A stretch of DNA of 64,000 nt from Magnetococcus marinus MC-1 (GCF_000014865.1 NC_008576.1:2881501-2945500); one strand, 5' to 3'. Shown: positions 1 through 10,320, counted from the stretch's first letter. The notes: generated from the letters alone by a model not told the origin. Made by a program: numbers and translations.

Positions 1-388
1 CGGCGTTTAAGGTGGTTTCATCAATCAACAGACCTTCTAAGTCCAAGGGGAGTTTAAGCTTGCGCTTCAACTCAATAGTTAGGGGCAGTGCTTCCATGCC
101 CTGCCAATGCGCTTCAGAAAACTGAACATTGGGGGCCACAAAGCTACCATTCGCACTTGAAAGAGCGGGAATGGGTGCCCGCTGTTCCACAACCCCACGC
201 CGCATGGCCACGGCAATACCCATGGCGGGGTCTCCCGTGTTCCCTGCAATAGGAGCCCCAACCGGGGTCTCCACGGGAGGGGGCGTTACAGACATATCTG
301 ACCCCGGCAGGTCAATCATACTGGCAAGAACGGTTATGGCCACCACCAACATACCCAGTGCGACAATGGTGGTTCCCCTGATTTTCAT
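1..388 (-). CDS. mamP: MamP, N-terminal part (cut by left edge)
   Basis: Magnetosome-membrane c-type cytochrome of the magnetochrome family; known MamP proteins have an N-terminal membrane anchor, a PDZ domain and two CXXCH haem motifs and are thought to tune iron redox state in the vesicle. Seen here: about 129 residues beginning [12 protein letters not shown], one hydrophobic anchor (about residues 5-24), a Pro/Gly-rich linker with GIAVAM, then the beginning of a PDZ-like region ([14 protein letters not shown], followed by LEGLLI). The haem motifs would lie beyond the edge. The ATG overlaps the mamO stop by four bases (ATGA), so it is probably translationally coupled. Assignment rests on the anchor, PDZ start and position after mamO. 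Confidence 0.85.
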   Translation of the reverse strand, partial: MKIRGTTIVALGMLVVAITVLASMIDLPGSDMSVTPPPVETPVGAPIAGNTGDPAMGIAVAMRRGVVEQRAPIPALSSANGSFVAPNVQFSEAHWQGMEALPLTIELKRKLKLPLDLEGLLIDETTLNA

Positions 389-2400
389 ACAACGAACATC
401 CGAAAGGAGACAGCAAACATGAGAATGGCATAGAGCCACCTAAGAAAGTCCATGGGCACAACCGTGGTTAGCCAAGCCCCGATCATACCACCGAGGTAGG
501 ATCCAGGCAACAAGATAAGGGCCATAATCAAGGGGGTTTCCGCTTCAAAAGCACCGCTCGTTATACCGTGCCACATCGCCACAGCAGAACCGACAATAGA
601 GGCAAAAAACACCAAAACCGCGCTGTTCGAGATCGCCATACGCATGGGCACGCCGTTGACATACCGCTGTAACGGTACTTCTACAACACCACCTGTAATC
701 CCTAAAATGCCACTGATTAATCCCATGGGCAGACCCAACACCCCTTCACGCATCCAACGGTTTTCAATGTGTGCCCGATTTTGAAAAAGGTGATCTCGTT
801 CTGCCTCACGATCAATGCCGTGACGATGGTGCTCCCAGATCTCCAGCACCATCTTAATACCCAGTGCCACCGCAAACAGACCCAACAACATGCGAATGAC
901 AAAAGCATCCAGCACATTGCCAATAAAATAGCCCGCCACAACGCCCCCGATCACCCAGGGGATCAAGGGCTGCAAAGCTGGCCAATGGATGGTCCCGGAA
1001 CGTTTATAGCGTAAGGCTGCGGCACCGTACATGAAGATATTGGTCAAATAGGCCACCGGTCGCACCAATACCAGTCCATAACCAAAGATGGACATTAACC
1101 CTGTCACCTTAATGATGCCCCCACCCATGGTCATCATGCCACCACTCACACCGGCCACCAAACCCAAAAGCATCAATCCAAAGAATGTGCTTACTGGATA
1201 GCCAAAAATCTGGTTTTGCTGACTGTGTGCGCTATTGAGATCTGAAGAGAGCCAAGAAAAATCAAACGGAGAGGATGGCAGGTGAAGATTAAGCTGGTCA
1301 TGCATGAAATTTCTGGCTTTTGCCCACCATGCGTCCGATGGTCGACCGGTATTCACCGTATTTAAGCCCGTTAACTGCTGCTGCCCAACCGCACTCATAC
1401 CCAACTGGCCCGGCGGTCCCTGAGCAGCGGCAAGCTGCATCATTGGCGGGTCTACCCCTGGCCCGCCACCCAAACCAGCCCTAGGCACAACACCATTGGT
1501 ACCTACGGGAGCTATCTCCATAACATCGCGAAAGTGCGCCCGAATCAAGTAGCCGGGGACTAAAAAACCGCGCAATGTTCCGTTATTCTCTTGGAACATC
1601 ACCCCAATCCCCAACAACGTGCCCTGTCTATCCACGACAGCACCACCACTTTGTGACCAGTGGTAAATGGCATTGATTGGCACCAATCCCTGATATTTCT
1701 GGTTGCTCACGGTTAAATCCACCGGTGCCCCAGTAACAGTACCACTCTGAGATATAACATTGCGCTGTAGGCCATCCCCCCAAGAGATCAAGGGGGAACC
1801 TGGATCATAACTGCGCGTATCCGTAGGTGTTAAATAGGGAAAGCTATCCCGCGTAATCAATTTAAGAACGGCCAAATTATGCTCAGGGATAACCTTCACC
1901 AGACGCGCTTGATAATCCTTGGAACCACCAGGGGTGGCTACCCTCACCTGCAAAGCTACACTACCATTGACCAAATGCGCGGCGGTCGCAACATAGCCCT
2001 TTGAGCTAATTAGGACACCTGAGCCAACAGGGTTCAAATTTGAACCCTTATCCATTGCCACAAACAGAGAGACCAATGAAGAACGCACCAAGGGTGACGA
2101 AGCCTGTTCAGCAGCCTGCCCCATCGCGGCAACCGCAACCCCTTGCGCTTGACCATCCCCTGTTGGAGTGATCGGGCCACTACCTGGTAAAACATGGCCA
2201 GGAACACCACCTGATTTCATATTAGGAAGATAGCTAACCTGACCAAGTTGGTCACGGTGGTCACTGAGCAGGTGAAAACCCCAGGCAAATGTCGCTAAAC
2301 AGGCCAGGGTAAGTATTACAGCAGGTACGCGCCAACTTTGACGACAAAAGGGCGCAATGCGTTTATTTTCGGCTTTTTTCTTCATGGGGGAGAATGCCAT
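385..2400 (-). CDS. mamO: MamO, degenerate trypsin-like protease fused to TauE-like transporter domain
   Basis: Magnetosome membrane protein needed for magnetite nucleation in Magnetospirillum, where it acts as a pseudoprotease. The 671 residues show an N-terminal TM (about 25-45), a Gly/Pro-rich linker (60-105, containing [11 protein letters not shown]), a HtrA/trypsin-like domain (about 105-290), a second linker, and a C-terminal TauE/SafE-type domain of several TM segments (about 405-671). In the protease domain His142 (TAAHLV) and Ser251 (SQSGGAV) are present, but the usual Asp is Asn175 (EHNLAVLKL), so catalysis looks impaired. It starts 22 bp after mamM and overlaps mamP by four bases. 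Start at 2400 is the first ATG; an in-frame ATG six codons in is possible. Confidence 0.93.
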   Translation of the reverse strand: MAFSPMKKKAENKRIAPFCRQSWRVPAVILTLACLATFAWGFHLLSDHRDQLGQVSYLPNMKSGGVPGHVLPGSGPITPTGDGQAQGVAVAAMGQAAEQASSPLVRSSLVSLFVAMDKGSNLNPVGSGVLISSKGYVATAAHLVNGSVALQVRVATPGGSKDYQARLVKVIPEHNLAVLKLITRDSFPYLTPTDTRSYDPGSPLISWGDGLQRNVISQSGTVTGAPVDLTVSNQKYQGLVPINAIYHWSQSGGAVVDRQGTLLGIGVMFQENNGTLRGFLVPGYLIRAHFRDVMEIAPVGTNGVVPRAGLGGGPGVDPPMMQLAAAQGPPGQLGMSAVGQQQLTGLNTVNTGRPSDAWWAKARNFMHDQLNLHLPSSPFDFSWLSSDLNSAHSQQNQIFGYPVSTFFGLMLLGLVAGVSGGMMTMGGGIIKVTGLMSIFGYGLVLVRPVAYLTNIFMYGAAALRYKRSGTIHWPALQPLIPWVIGGVVAGYFIGNVLDAFVIRMLLGLFAVALGIKMVLEIWEHHRHGIDREAERDHLFQNRAHIENRWMREGVLGLPMGLISGILGITGGVVEVPLQRYVNGVPMRMAISNSAVLVFFASIVGSAVAMWHGITSGAFEAETPLIMALILLPGSYLGGMIGAWLTTVVPMDFLRWLYAILMFAVSFRMFVV

Positions 2401-2422
2401 TCCATAGAAGCAAGGTCAAAGA

Positions 2423-3421
2423 TCAACTCTTGGCCAGATCTGTTAATACATCATCATCCGCAAGCAAGTCAGCGTTACGAACACCCTCACGCAGTTTAGC
2501 CAGATTAACCAAATCCTCTTCAACTTCCCCAAACTCAGGCACAGAACCAGGGAGCGAGAGGAAACGGACATTGACATCCCCAACATGGGGTATGGTATCG
2601 GCGATATGCTCTTCAACCCGATCTGCGATCATCTTCGCCTCTCTAATATCCATATCAGGAACGACCCCAATGTTGACAGAGATCCACAACTCCTGCCCCA
2701 CCCGCCGACTACGTACCTCCAGGACTGTCTCCACCCCTTTGATTTCATTGGCGCGGCGCTTAATTTCATCTTGTGTTTCTTTGGAACCCGCTTGATCCAT
2801 CAAACCCTGAACCGAATCCCAGAACACCTGACCACCCAAAATCAACAAATGAATGCTTTCACCCACAGCCACCACACTATCCAGCCATGGCATGCCAAGA
2901 TAGTGCGAACCTATGATGCCAAAAGCCACGGCGACCGAGGAGATACCATCCGCGTGATGATGCTTAGCCAGTGTCTGCACCATAGGACTATTGATTTCGA
3001 GGGCAACGCAGCGGGTATACCCCCAAAAAAACAGGTTCACCAAAACCGATACAATCGCCGTCCACAACGCGATGAGATGGGGGGCTTTATGGCTGCCTTC
3101 CAGCAATACAGTGGCGACATTAAACAGCAACCACCCCGTAATGCCCAGCAACACAAAACTGACGACCAAAGAGAGCAAGAACTCAATCTTGCCATGACCG
3201 AAGGGGTGTTTTTCATCAATAGGTTTGTTTGAAACTTTCAAACCTACAATGATCAAGGCCGACGTTATCACATCTTTACTAGAGTAGAGGGCGTCTGCCA
3301 GCAACGCATGGGAACCTGAAATGATCCCGACAAAAATTTTCATAGCTGAGAGGATAAGGTTGACCAACAACCCGGCCCAACCAATCATTTCATAGCAGAC
3401 GATGCATTTAGAGTAACGCAT
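2423..3421 (-). CDS. mamM: MamM, cation diffusion facilitator (magnetosome iron transporter)
   Basis: CDF-family transporter believed to move ferrous iron into the magnetosome, and known to stabilise MamB in Magnetospirillum. The 332 residues hold the TM bundle (1-210) and a cytoplasmic regulatory domain (about 215-300). Putative metal-site residues are Tyr46 and Asp50 (LADALYSSKD) and the HHHAD motif near 154-158. The start MRYSKCIVCYEMIGW resembles MamM rather than MamB, and position upstream of mamO agrees. An AGGT ribosome site sits six bases before the ATG. mamN, which separates mamM and mamO in Magnetospirillum, is missing. Confidence 0.95.
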   Translation of the reverse strand: MRYSKCIVCYEMIGWAGLLVNLILSAMKIFVGIISGSHALLADALYSSKDVITSALIIVGLKVSNKPIDEKHPFGHGKIEFLLSLVVSFVLLGITGWLLFNVATVLLEGSHKAPHLIALWTAIVSVLVNLFFWGYTRCVALEINSPMVQTLAKHHHADGISSVAVAFGIIGSHYLGMPWLDSVVAVGESIHLLILGGQVFWDSVQGLMDQAGSKETQDEIKRRANEIKGVETVLEVRSRRVGQELWISVNIGVVPDMDIREAKMIADRVEEHIADTIPHVGDVNVRFLSLPGSVPEFGEVEEDLVNLAKLREGVRNADLLADDDVLTDLAKS

Positions 3422-3506
3422 GTTTTACCTGTCGTATTTTCCCCAACATCCCATAGAAAACCCGTAATCTTGAAACCACAGGCCCTAACACGTCCAACCC
3501 AAGCGA

Positions 3507-3728
3507 TCAGAACTCATCCACATCTTTTTTACGCGATGCCGCACTCTGCACCAAAAAACTGAATGTGGCAATGCCAAAACCACCGATAAACGCACCCGCC
3601 AAGGCGAGTATAAGTGGCATTTCAACGGGTTCACCAAAGACAAAACGAACCTCAACATCGTGCATGTTTTGCGAGGAGAAGATCAGCAAAAAAAACGTAA
3701 GGATCAGTGATAGCAGCAACCTGAACAA
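3507..3728 (-). CDS. mamL: MamL, small magnetosome membrane protein (LapA-like)
   Basis: MamL is a small two-TM protein essential for magnetosome membrane formation in Magnetospirillum, with weak similarity to LapA/DUF1049 proteins. Visible here: TM1 (RLLLSLILTFFLLIF), the LapA-like SQNMHDVEVRFVFGEPVEMPL stretch, TM2 (ALAGAFIGGFGIATF) and a basic/acidic tail. I prefer a TTG start at 3728, which has GGAGAG four bases upstream and gives 73 residues, close to family length, 38 bp after mamF. The only in-frame ATG (3809) overlaps mamF by 43 bases, lacks a good ribosome site and adds 27 residues unlike the family. Confidence 0.8.
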   Translation of the reverse strand: MFRLLLSLILTFFLLIFSSQNMHDVEVRFVFGEPVEMPLILALAGAFIGGFGIATFSFLVQSAASRKKDVDEF

Positions 3729-3766
3729 GAATCTCTCCGACTCGTCAAAACCAATGAGAGGTGGGT

Positions 3767-4093
3767 TTACAGTTTTTCGGCCACACTCGACACCCCAGGC
3801 AGACGCCATGCCCTGCCCAAGATAACGGAAACCAACCCCACCAAGGAAAGTACAAAACAGAGCACGCTTGACAGTTGAAAGGCTATTTTACCCAAACCTG
3901 GAACGATCAATGCGTAAACCGCGATGACCTCCCATATCCATATGATAATGCCTTGCCGAGCATGAAATGCCACAAAAGGATCTCGACGTCCAATCATAAA
4001 TGGTACCAGTGCAAGAATACCCAGATAGCTCATCCCTGCTAAAACCTGTGCTACCAGACGATCGCGATCACTTATCAGTCGAAACGCAGCCAT
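3767..4093 (-). CDS. mamF: MamF, magnetosome membrane protein (MamF/MmsF family)
   Basis: A 108-residue hydrophobic protein with about three TM segments and the family signature FHARQGI(I/V)(I/L)W, followed by SLVGLVSV and GRAWRLPGV. MamF/MmsF proteins sit in the magnetosome membrane and influence crystal size and shape. A paralogue with the same signature is at 24950-25285 (mmsF). The ATG at 4093 has GGTGG five bases upstream; a GTG at 4117 would add eight residues. In Magnetospirillum mamF lies in the separate mamGFDC operon; here it sits between mamK and mamL. Confidence 0.9.
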   Translation of the reverse strand: MAAFRLISDRDRLVAQVLAGMSYLGILALVPFMIGRRDPFVAFHARQGIIIWIWEVIAVYALIVPGLGKIAFQLSSVLCFVLSLVGLVSVILGRAWRLPGVSSVAEKL

Positions 4094-4198
4094 TAAACCA
4101 CCATATTTTATAAGCACAAGGCGGAAGGCAGAAGTGCTTGCAACCTCTCCGACCTTCCGCCCCTATAGAAAAGACCCGCTTATCTGCATGTATCAGGA

Positions 4199-5239
4199 TT
4201 AGCCCCCAACGATGTCGCCAACCTGGTTCCAGTATTCGGTAGGCAGCTCAGTGGCCAATTTTAAAGCACCGGCAGCCCCAGCAAAGTCAGGATCCGCGAC
4301 ACGCGAAACATTGACCTTACCATACTCCTTCAACCCTTCGGTCAGGACGGTATCAAGGCCGATAAGATTACTACCGCCCCCGGCCAGGATGATGTTCTTA
4401 AGCGCTTCCTGTTGATTATCGGGGTCGAAGGAGAGCACCAATTTTTCTACGCTTTCCAGAATATCGGGAATAATGGTCTCGCAGGCAAAACGCAGCTCGC
4501 GGGTTACATCATGCAACATGGGTTTGCCGCCGGCGCGTAGGTTGACCACGACCTCCTCGGTAGGCTCTCCTACAAAGCCATGTTTTTCCTTGATTTTTTG
4601 TGCAATGTAAGAAGTGATTTGCACATCAGGATAGGACTCTGCAATGGCATGGGTAAAGACTTCATCCACATAATTGCCACCCTTGAGTAGGGTGATTTGA
4701 TCCTTATCCGATGGAACCGTCCCCTTCATTGCGCAGATATCGATGGTACCTGCACCAATATCAATGATGATGGCATTGTTCAGTTTATCCAACCCATAGG
4801 CAACCATAAACGGCTCAGAGACCACCATGGACATGCTCATCAGGTCATCTGTGATTTTGAGAAGTTGGCTTTTATTGTAGATTGAAGTACGAGCCGGAAC
4901 CCCAACGATGCCGAGAATTTGCTCATCGCCCTGGGGTTTCGCTTGGCTAATGACATACTTCAGCAACTCCTTGGCGGCCATTTCATCTTTTTCACTGGTC
5001 TCTTTGAGCACGCCATCTGCCAGCGGGTAATAGAGGTTTAGATAGGCTTGGTTATCCAGAGCCTCCTGACCAATGACCACGGTATTGTTGAGTATTTTCA
5101 CGCCAATAATATCTTTAGGATAGCCCACAACGGAGCGAACCATGGTCTTGACGCCACGCCTGGTCATAATAGCCGTACGGGAGGTTCCCAGATCAATACC
5201 GACAAACAGCTGCTTATCATTACCTGCAGGAGACTGCAT
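4199..5239 (-). CDS. mamK: MamK, actin-like filament protein
   Basis: Bacterial actin (MreB/ParM superfamily) that polymerises into cytoplasmic filaments aligning the magnetosome chain. The 346 residues show phosphate-1 (FVGIDLGTSRTAIMT), the MamK-typical SVVGYPKDIIG, phosphate-2 (IIIDIGAGTIDICAMKG) and the adenosine motif (NIILAGGGSNLIGL). The start at 5239 is set by an excellent GAGGAGG ribosome site five bases before ATG and by family alignment; a longer reading to 5329 has no such support. mamF follows after 105 bp. In Magnetospirillum MamJ, encoded just upstream, tethers vesicles to MamK; here the upstream positions hold unrelated-looking coiled-coil and repeat proteins. Confidence 0.96.
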   Translation of the reverse strand: MQSPAGNDKQLFVGIDLGTSRTAIMTRRGVKTMVRSVVGYPKDIIGVKILNNTVVIGQEALDNQAYLNLYYPLADGVLKETSEKDEMAAKELLKYVISQAKPQGDEQILGIVGVPARTSIYNKSQLLKITDDLMSMSMVVSEPFMVAYGLDKLNNAIIIDIGAGTIDICAMKGTVPSDKDQITLLKGGNYVDEVFTHAIAESYPDVQITSYIAQKIKEKHGFVGEPTEEVVVNLRAGGKPMLHDVTRELRFACETIIPDILESVEKLVLSFDPDNQQEALKNIILAGGGSNLIGLDTVLTEGLKEYGKVNVSRVADPDFAGAAGALKLATELPTEYWNQVGDIVGG

Positions 5240-6027
5240 GACCCCTCCTCGAAACAGTGAGCTTAGTGTGTGATACGGAAAAATGATGAACCTCAAGTCC
5301 CCTAAAAGCACATTCTTATAGAGCAGCAAGGTTACACCAAATCACAGGATTGTCGCGATAATGACAAAAAAATTCAAGCTAACATTTTAAAAGCGGTCGT
5401 TTTAGCCACCCTAACTTAGGAAAACGATCTCGACCGGTTCTGCAAATATTAAATTTTACCCTTTTTTTATCAGAAAGATAGATATCTTAACACCTATTCC
5501 CATGAGAGTCCGTATTTATTGTACAAGCGGTGCTATGCAAACCGGCACCCTCAAATTGGAGAGGGTTTCAGAGGCACGACCCGATCCTATGGCACCCAGC
5601 ACCCACTTGCATCGACTGGCCGCCAAGGCTAAACAGCCATCCTTTTCGAATTACGTTGACATTTTTCTGGAACTCGACGGCTCAAAGGGAGGATTGCCGG
5701 AACAGGTAGCCACCGAAAAAACCCAAACAGCCCTTGACACCGCACATATTTTGCCAAATTACATCTTTTCTGTCCAGCGTGGCTCTCTCCTACTGCCAAC
5801 CTGAGTCGGTGACAGCCTGATCTGGGCAACGATGCCCAGGCTCGACTCTGCTTCCGCGCGACCATCTTGCATGATCAAGGCGCACTGGCCCGGTCGTTTT
5901 CTCAACGACAAATTCCGGGGAGATCTATGCCCCCCCTGTTGCAGTTGATTGCAGATTGAGATCATCGGCTTAGTCATAATAAAAACCACCTGGCAAGAGC
6001 AGAAGGCCGATCGATGTGCCGTGATCG
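5240..6027. other. Intergenic region upstream of mamK
   Basis: About 790 bp without a gene I can support. The part next to mamK is AT-rich and probably carries its promoter, but I could not pick -35/-10 boxes with confidence. A 100-codon plus-strand reading (5502-5804) and two minus-strand readings overlap each other, lack ribosome sites and resemble nothing I know. Confidence 0.6.
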
Positions 6028-8454
6028 TTAGGGATTCGCCACGGGGTTATCCAAAAAAGCTTTAACGCGCGGCGTGGTTTGCCCAGCCAGGGCATCGAAC
6101 AGTGGGCCTTCGGCACGCAACACCGTCTCTCTTTTTGGGTGTAGGCTTTTGGCTTTATTTAAGAAAAGGGTAGCCTTATTGAGTTGGCCCTCCCGCATGT
6201 GCTGTGCAACCAAAAATATGTAGCGGTCAGTCACGGCTTCTAAACTGCGCAGAGCATCTGGGTAGCCAGGTATGATGACTAACGCTTTTCTTATTTTAAT
6301 CAATGCATTATTATCTTCTGGCCAGCTTAGCCGATTGCGTGGAATATCCAGCATGGCCAGCTCCAATAAGCGCTTTACCTGAGACTCTTTCTCGGTTATC
6401 TCTGTGGCTGAGAGAGCGGGTATTGGCTCTGCTTGCTCGGCTTTGGGGGGGGTGCGGGTCGCGGCCTCTGTGGACAGCGTGAGAGGGTCGCGCTGCGGCG
6501 TTGGTTGTATAGCCATCATCTGGTTTGCAGGGGCAGCCTGCGGGGACTTTGGCAAGGTTAAGGCAGTTGTCCCCATGGGAACCGGTGAGAGGGCTTGCGC
6601 CGCTTGATCCTGCGCAGAGAGAGCGTCAGCCTGCACCACTCTGTTGTTGTGCGCAACCCCCTGGGGGGACAGGGGTGTCTCTCGCATGTTTTGAGTCGTC
6701 TCAACCACTCGCGGCTTTTCAACGTCCACCCCCATTCCGATGGCGACGGCGGCCCCCGTGCTATTCTCAAGTGTGGCAGGCTGGTTCTCCTTGGTCGAGG
6801 GTGTCTTGAGCTGAGACGCCTTACCCGCAATTGTTGAGGCGGAAAGGGCAGCGGTCATGGAAAGGGAGCCATCATGCGCCGCAATGGGAGGGATCTTCTG
6901 GCCCTGCTCTGTACCATCATACCCTGCCGAGGGGCTGGTCTGCTCCCCCTGCTGCGACTTTGTGGTGGTTTGATTGGGCGTGTAAACCTCTATTGGTTCC
7001 CGATTCGCTGCACTTTGAGGCTCTCGCTTGGATGCAGGCAATTCCGGTAAAACAGCAGCGTTTTTGGTGCTCTCCTGAAACGTCCGCTCCTCTAAGAATG
7101 CTGGGAAGCTCTGGGTTGCTTGCCTTGGCAGTGAGGGGGGGGAGGTCTGTTTTAGAGCATAATAACCGACCATCACCACAGGTACGGCAATGCCCAGCAG
7201 GGTTATGGTCCACCATTTACCGCTCTGCTTCGGTTGAGTATGGCCTCTCTGTTGAGCCGCATTTAAGATCGTTATCGCATTATCTAATTGATGCTTAAGA
7301 CTGTTTAAGGACTCTTCTTTCTCCCGTAATCTATTTTCGTAAGCGGCCAAATGCTCGGCATCCCGTTTTTGTTCCAAGCTACGGGTTTCTACCTGTTCTT
7401 GCTGTTTGTCCAGCAGCTGCTGGTGTGTCGCAAGCTTTTGTTCGCTGTTTTGTGCGTCCAAAGCCCTGGTTTTAAGCTCTTCAACCCGTTTATTTAACTG
7501 TGCGTCCAACAAATCGGCGGTTTCTTTGTGTTTTTGAAACGCGTTCTCGCGGATCTGTTGCTCTGCATGGATACGGATCTCCAGGCGTTCAGTCGCCTTT
7601 TCACGGGTTCTAAGTGCCGCAAACCGTTCTGCAAATTGGGTTTGAAGGTTGATCTGGTGCAGCTCATATTGGGTTAATTTAGCCTCTTTCTCGGCCAAAT
7701 AATCAATCTGGTGTGCCAAGCGGACCTCGGTGGCCATAAGAGAGGCTTCTCTGTTGCGGATCTCTTGAGCCCGCTCGGCTAACGCTTTCATCTGTCGTGC
7801 GGTGAGAGCCACGTCATGGCTCTGTGAATGCTCTGCGGACAGCGCTTTGTCCGTGGCCTCTTTCAGTGCAACCTGTAGATTTTGTTCCAGTTTGATAACC
7901 CTATCGGTTATTTGTTGGAGGCGTTGAAGATCTTGATCAAACCGTAACTGTTTGTTAACAAGCGCCTGTTCCTGTCGGCGTAGGCGGCTTTCCGTTTCAT
8001 GAGCCTTCTTCACTCTTTCGGCTTCGTTGGCGTGTTTGGAGGGATGCTCATCTCTCGCGTGCACGTAAGGTATGCTTTGGGGGGGTTCCATCGGGGGTTC
8101 ACGCTCTTCAGGCGGGTTGGGTGCAAATTGCGCCTCTTGTGTCTGGCTGAAAATGGGGGGCGTGGGTGCCCTGTGGGGGTGGGCAACGGGTATAGATTGC
8201 AGTTGGGACAGAGGTGAGTATGCCGAAGGCTGCATGGGTTGAACGGTAGAGTGTGCCGCTAACGAACGGGCATGGGATGGCTGAACAGCTAAGGAGCCTG
8301 GCGTTAAAATATCGGCTTGGTGCAACGGGTTATCAACAGAGTGTGGTAGAGTGGTGTTTAGCGGTTCTGCTGGCACATGAGCATGGCCCCACGGGTTTGT
8401 TTCTGAAGATTGTGTTGTGCTCTTCATTTTAATAATGGGATCTTTTGTAGACAT
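6028..8454 (-). CDS. Coiled-coil membrane protein with TPR-like C-terminal domain, next to mamK
   Basis: Not a recognised Mam protein. The 808 residues divide into a Pro/Gln/His-rich N-terminus (1-135), a long charged coiled coil (about 140-400, rich in Gln, Glu, Lys and Arg heptads), one TM segment (about 414-432, WWTITLLGIAVPVVMVGYYAL without its ends), a long low-complexity Ser/Thr/Ala/Pro linker (435-690) and a helical TPR-like module (about 695-808: RNRLSWPEDNNALIKIRKAL, then GYPDALRSL and YIFLVAQHM). That last module is common at the ends of bacterial envelope or kinase-linked proteins. With no signal peptide, the coiled coil should face the cytoplasm. The ATG at 8454 has GAAGG seven bases upstream. 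Position just before mamK makes a cytoskeletal or vesicle-tethering role an attractive but unproven idea. Confidence 0.85.
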   Translation of the reverse strand: MSTKDPIIKMKSTTQSSETNPWGHAHVPAEPLNTTLPHSVDNPLHQADILTPGSLAVQPSHARSLAAHSTVQPMQPSAYSPLSQLQSIPVAHPHRAPTPPIFSQTQEAQFAPNPPEEREPPMEPPQSIPYVHARDEHPSKHANEAERVKKAHETESRLRRQEQALVNKQLRFDQDLQRLQQITDRVIKLEQNLQVALKEATDKALSAEHSQSHDVALTARQMKALAERAQEIRNREASLMATEVRLAHQIDYLAEKEAKLTQYELHQINLQTQFAERFAALRTREKATERLEIRIHAEQQIRENAFQKHKETADLLDAQLNKRVEELKTRALDAQNSEQKLATHQQLLDKQQEQVETRSLEQKRDAEHLAAYENRLREKEESLNSLKHQLDNAITILNAAQQRGHTQPKQSGKWWTITLLGIAVPVVMVGYYALKQTSPPSLPRQATQSFPAFLEERTFQESTKNAAVLPELPASKREPQSAANREPIEVYTPNQTTTKSQQGEQTSPSAGYDGTEQGQKIPPIAAHDGSLSMTAALSASTIAGKASQLKTPSTKENQPATLENSTGAAVAIGMGVDVEKPRVVETTQNMRETPLSPQGVAHNNRVVQADALSAQDQAAQALSPVPMGTTALTLPKSPQAAPANQMMAIQPTPQRDPLTLSTEAATRTPPKAEQAEPIPALSATEITEKESQVKRLLELAMLDIPRNRLSWPEDNNALIKIRKALVIIPGYPDALRSLEAVTDRYIFLVAQHMREGQLNKATLFLNKAKSLHPKRETVLRAEGPLFDALAGQTTPRVKAFLDNPVANP

Positions 8455-9108
8455 GAACAAGCCTTCAGCCATTCCCAATAAAACCCCATGTTTGCCGCAA
8501 AAGGGTGTTTTAGGGGGTATCTGTTTAGAGTGCGAGAAGAGGATCGACTAACCCGCAGGAAATCGAAAAAAGCCTAGGTATTCCGAACATGCACTCTGCC
8601 TCTGCTTAGTGGGCTAGGTAGGGTGTAAAACGCTGTTCAGACACCTGATGAACCAAATAACATGAAGCTTATACTACACCTTGTTGTGAGTCGTTGGAAA
8701 CGGCTTTATGCAGGGGAGTCGGGGGTGGGGTTGAGTCAGTTTTTTTGGTTGAAAAAGTCATCAGAAATTTGTTAAATTTAAAAGCTAATCTAAGCGCTGT
8801 GTTAAATAGAAAAACGTTTCCACTGGGCTAAATCCTCAGTGTGAAGATGGGTTGTATTTGGTTGCTGTAGGGTGAAAGATTACGATGTTTACTTTTGATG
8901 ACTGTTCGCCCCAACGTATCCATGAAAAGAGTCCAATTTAAGCCGCTTTTCCGTTAAAAATGCGTTCTTTTGGTGTTAAGCAGTCCTTATTAGAACATTA
9001 TAGGTTTTTAACGTGTGTCACACTAAGCCTTATCTTTAGAGTGTTCCTAGGGTGAGCATGTCGGAAGCCTTGAAGACAAAAGCGTGAAGTTTTTTTTGGG
9101 AATCGATC
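8455..9108. other. Divergent intergenic region between coiled-coil gene and HD-GYP gene
   Basis: About 650 bp, AT-rich, lying between two divergently transcribed genes; it should contain both promoters. I see no convincing ORF, RNA gene or repeat, and cannot place promoter boxes reliably. Confidence 0.5.
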
Positions 9109-10172
9109 ATGGATACTCTTGAGGATCATTTTGCCAAACAGCTCGAAAGTTTGGTTCTGGATGGCGCACCTAAAAAAAAAACTCCTGAGCACATATGGGA
9201 ACTGGCAGAAAAAAATTGGGTGGACGAAACCAAAGATGCACTAGAGTCGATCTTTGACGCCAAAAAAAAATATCCAACCTATTTGACGCATATTTCAAAA
9301 AACAGTGCCCTCGACCGGCTGACCTAGAGAGTGCCATTGATCAATTGCTCCACTTGATCACGCATACCAATAGTGTGGTGATGGCCCTGACCATGCTCAA
9401 ACATAGCGACTACCATCTCTTGGATCATGTGGTCAATGTATCTGTATATGTAATGCATTTAGCAAATTATCTTGGGTTGGACCAGGACTATGTAAAACGG
9501 CTTGGCGTTGCGGGCATGCTCCATGACGTGGGGCTATTACTGTTGCCCACACGGATTGTTACCGAGCCGTGCCGTGTTAGTGAAGATGATTTTGAAGTAT
9601 ATCAAAAACATGTACTGCTCTCCCGTCAAATTTGCCATGAAATGGGCGTGGACGACCACTCCATTATCACCGCCATTTTGCAGCACCATGAGCGGCTTGA
9701 TGGCTCGGGTTATCCCTGTGCCATGCATAGTGAAGAGATCTCATTGGTGGGGCGTTTATTGGGGCTTTGTGATACCATCGATAATCTGTATGGCCAGCAT
9801 AGTCTCTGGTACGCACCGGATAACCAATGGGTGCTGGATCAGTTGCGCGGACAGGGCCGGGACCCAAAACGGTTGGACAGTATGCTACTGGAGATTTTTA
9901 TCGAAAGTGTAGGGATCTATCCTGTGGGATCGTTGGTTCGCCTGAACGATAATCGTTTGGGTGTGGTGTTACACTGTGGACCTTCTGGTCTGTTGAGTCC
10001 TGTCTTGCGCATAATCACAAATGAGCAAAACCAACTGCTGTCCAAGCCCTATATTTTGGATTTAGCCCAGGATAAATCGGTCTCTACGATCCGTGTGCAT
10101 TCCATGGAGAGTTCTCAAGAGTTGGCCGTAGACCCACGGGATTATCTTTTTGGTGCGGAACTCTATCGTTAA
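9109..10172 (+). CDS. HD-GYP domain protein, interrupted by an apparent -1 frameshift
   Basis: HD-GYP proteins are usually cyclic-di-GMP phosphodiesterases. The conserved part (9345-10172) contains the HD dyad (GMLHDVGLLLLP) and the diagnostic HHERLDGSGYP. The ATG at 9109 opens 72 codons that end at 9325-9327, while the HD-GYP domain is in the next frame. That frame has a stop at 9255-9257 and afterwards reads naturally (NLFDAYFKKQCPRPADLESAI) straight into the domain. The switch therefore falls between 9258 and 9324, most simply at the A9 run 9262-9270: one extra A, or a -1 slip, joins IFDAKK to KISNLFDAY. An A10 run lies upstream (9172-9181). It may be a mutated gene, a sequencing error, or slippage-dependent expression. 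Without slippage, only a TTG start at 9345 would give a shorter HD-GYP protein. Confidence 0.8.
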
Positions 10173-10320
10173 ACCGCTTAAACAAGAAAAATTCTGGGTT
10201 GTGTTGTTGGGTGAATGAGCCTGTTGTTTGTATGTCGATTCATCTATTTCCCAATTGAGCATGCGCAGAGCAACCAGTTAAACCGTTCGACTGCCAGTGA
10301 GATAATCAACTCAAGCCTTC

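Noticed and set aside
5502-5804. 100-codon plus-strand ORF upstream of mamK
   Set aside because: No ribosome site, no recognisable content, and equally long overlapping readings on the other strand.
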